From AM-2324 sp042091035 (lineage in GTDB: Bacteria > Bacteroidota > Bacteroidia > Chitinophagales > Saprospiraceae), in the NCBI GenBank assembly GCA_042091035.1, contig JBELIG010000164.1, positions 1-7,225 on the forward strand: 7,225 bases of DNA. The letters run 5' to 3'. A program made the translations under genes and the position numbers. The notes below the pieces were generated by a model, which saw only the letters and a list, made by a program, of their open reading frames with translations, did no database searches and had not been told where the DNA came from. Positions 6,535 to 7,225 of this stretch are shown here, piece by piece; the stretch's first letter is position 1, and each line of letters opens with the position of its first letter.

Positions 6535-7182
6535 TTATAAATTGATTCTCTTCCTGATCCGTTCTTTTATTCGATGGACCTTTACTTTTGCATTTCCCTC
6601 TTTGATATCAAGTATCTCAGAAATCTCTCTGTAAGATCTTTTCTCAAAGAAGTGCATCTCGATCAGAAGAAGGTCAGTCTCCTTTAGTTGGTCAATCTCA
6701 TTCATAAGGATACTGATCAATACATCTTTATCAATCTGTTCATCGTCGATCTCAAGCGTCTCAGGGATTTCTTTCGAATCAAAAGAAATCATACGCGTCG
6801 TATTCTTATCTCTGAAATACTGGTTGAGTTCATTCAATGCAATCCTGTAAAGCCAGGATGAAAATGGGAAACCCCTATATTCAAATTTGTGAATATTTAG
6901 CATTGCTTTGATGAAGGTATTCTGTACAATATCTTTGGTTAATTGCTCTCGATCCGTTCTTCTATTGATGAATAGAAAAATAGACTGGAAGTATTTTCTG
7001 TACAGGAAATCAAAATACGCAGGATCTTCTTTGGCTAGCATAACGATCTCTTCCTCAGAGAGGCTATCTTTTTTGCGATAGGAAACTTTCATTCCAGATT
7101 GTCTCACAGATTTTTCTTTTTTAGTATTTAATCTAGCCCGTATCATAGTTTCGATTAAGACATGAGTCATTATGCTACTCAT
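6535..7182 (-). CDS. ECF (group 4) RNA polymerase sigma factor
   Basis: This is a sigma-70-family ECF factor that would direct RNA polymerase to an envelope- or stress-related regulon. Sigma region 2 covers about residues 54-126, including DIVQNTFIKAM (84-94), which matches the core-binding motif of region 2.2, and FSSWLYRIALNELNQYFR (107-124), the -10 recognition part. A short acidic linker (137-152) leads to region 4 at about 157-213, with the helix-turn-helix KRSYREISEILDIKEGNAKV (181-200) and a basic C-terminus. From the ATG at 7182 the protein has 215 residues, with about 30 residues ahead of the conserved part. A later ATG at 7092 (Met31) would give 185 residues, the more usual ECF length; no ribosome-binding site decides between them. 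It is the first gene of a two-gene operon with the downstream membrane protein, which is its likely regulator. The regulon and inducing signal are unknown. Confidence 0.93.
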   Translation of the reverse strand: MSSIMTHVLIETMIRARLNTKKEKSVRQSGMKVSYRKKDSLSEEEIVMLAKEDPAYFDFLYRKYFQSIFLFINRRTDREQLTKDIVQNTFIKAMLNIHKFEYRGFPFSSWLYRIALNELNQYFRDKNTTRMISFDSKEIPETLEIDDEQIDKDVLISILMNEIDQLKETDLLLIEMHFFEKRSYREISEILDIKEGNAKVKVHRIKERIRKRINL

Positions 7183-7225
7183 CTACTTAATTAATTCAGA
7201 AACAGGAAAAAGTTACAAATTCGAA

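Noticed and set aside
1743..7182. A FecA/FecR/FecI-type signalling circuit linking the TonB receptor to the sigma operon.
   Set aside because: The receptor has no STN domain, the membrane protein shows no FecR-like domain, the genes are convergent, and two terminators separate them.
7208..7215. Possible -7 element (TAACTTTT on the minus strand) for the sigma operon.
   Set aside because: The last base does not match TAnnTTTG and the -33 region would fall outside the window, so it cannot be supported.
1..7225. CRISPR array, insertion sequence, tRNA or rRNA.
   Set aside because: No regularly spaced repeats, transposase-like frames, tRNA cloverleaf signals or rRNA motifs were seen on either strand.

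Overview
The window looks like chromosomal DNA from a member of the Bacteroidota, probably a free-living, AT-rich marine or soil lineage such as Cytophagales or Flavobacteriia. The lineage guess is inference. The evidence is an outer-membrane TonB-dependent receptor with an N-terminal carboxypeptidase-D-regulatory-like domain, a close match to the Bacteroidota -7 promoter element (TAnnTTTG) upstream of it, starts without clear Shine-Dalgarno sequences, and an ECF sigma factor paired with a large single-pass membrane protein of a type I associate with this phylum.

Layout. (1) Bases 1-374, plus strand: the C-terminal end of a D-2-hydroxyacid dehydrogenase (phosphoglycerate-dehydrogenase-like), cut by the window edge. 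(2) Bases 449-1474, plus strand: a complete isoaspartyl peptidase / plant-type L-asparaginase (Ntn hydrolase) carrying a lipoprotein signal. (3) Bases 1475-1742: an AT-rich intergenic region with a long GU-rich hairpin, a short inverted repeat and a likely promoter. (4) Bases 1743-4523, plus strand: a complete 926-residue TonB-dependent receptor. (5) Bases 4524-4769: a convergent intergenic region with a strong terminator for each strand and a further long inverted repeat between them. (6) Bases 7182-4770, minus strand: a two-gene operon of an ECF sigma factor followed by a roughly 576-residue membrane protein of unknown function with a short cytoplasmic N-terminus, one transmembrane helix and a large extracytoplasmic part.

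How the genes relate. The dehydrogenase, asparaginase and receptor are co-directional but have separate gaps and no obvious shared pathway, so they are probably independent units. The receptor has no SusD-like partner in view and no STN signalling domain, so a FecA/FecI/FecR-type circuit with the convergent sigma operon is not supported. The most interesting unit is the sigma factor with its membrane protein. The topology is that of an anti-sigma factor, but no FecR, zinc-finger (ZAS) or RseA-like domain is recognisable, and the ectodomain has a ZU5-like motif, so it may be a less-described type of envelope sensor. No mobile elements, CRISPR arrays, tRNAs or rRNAs were seen.
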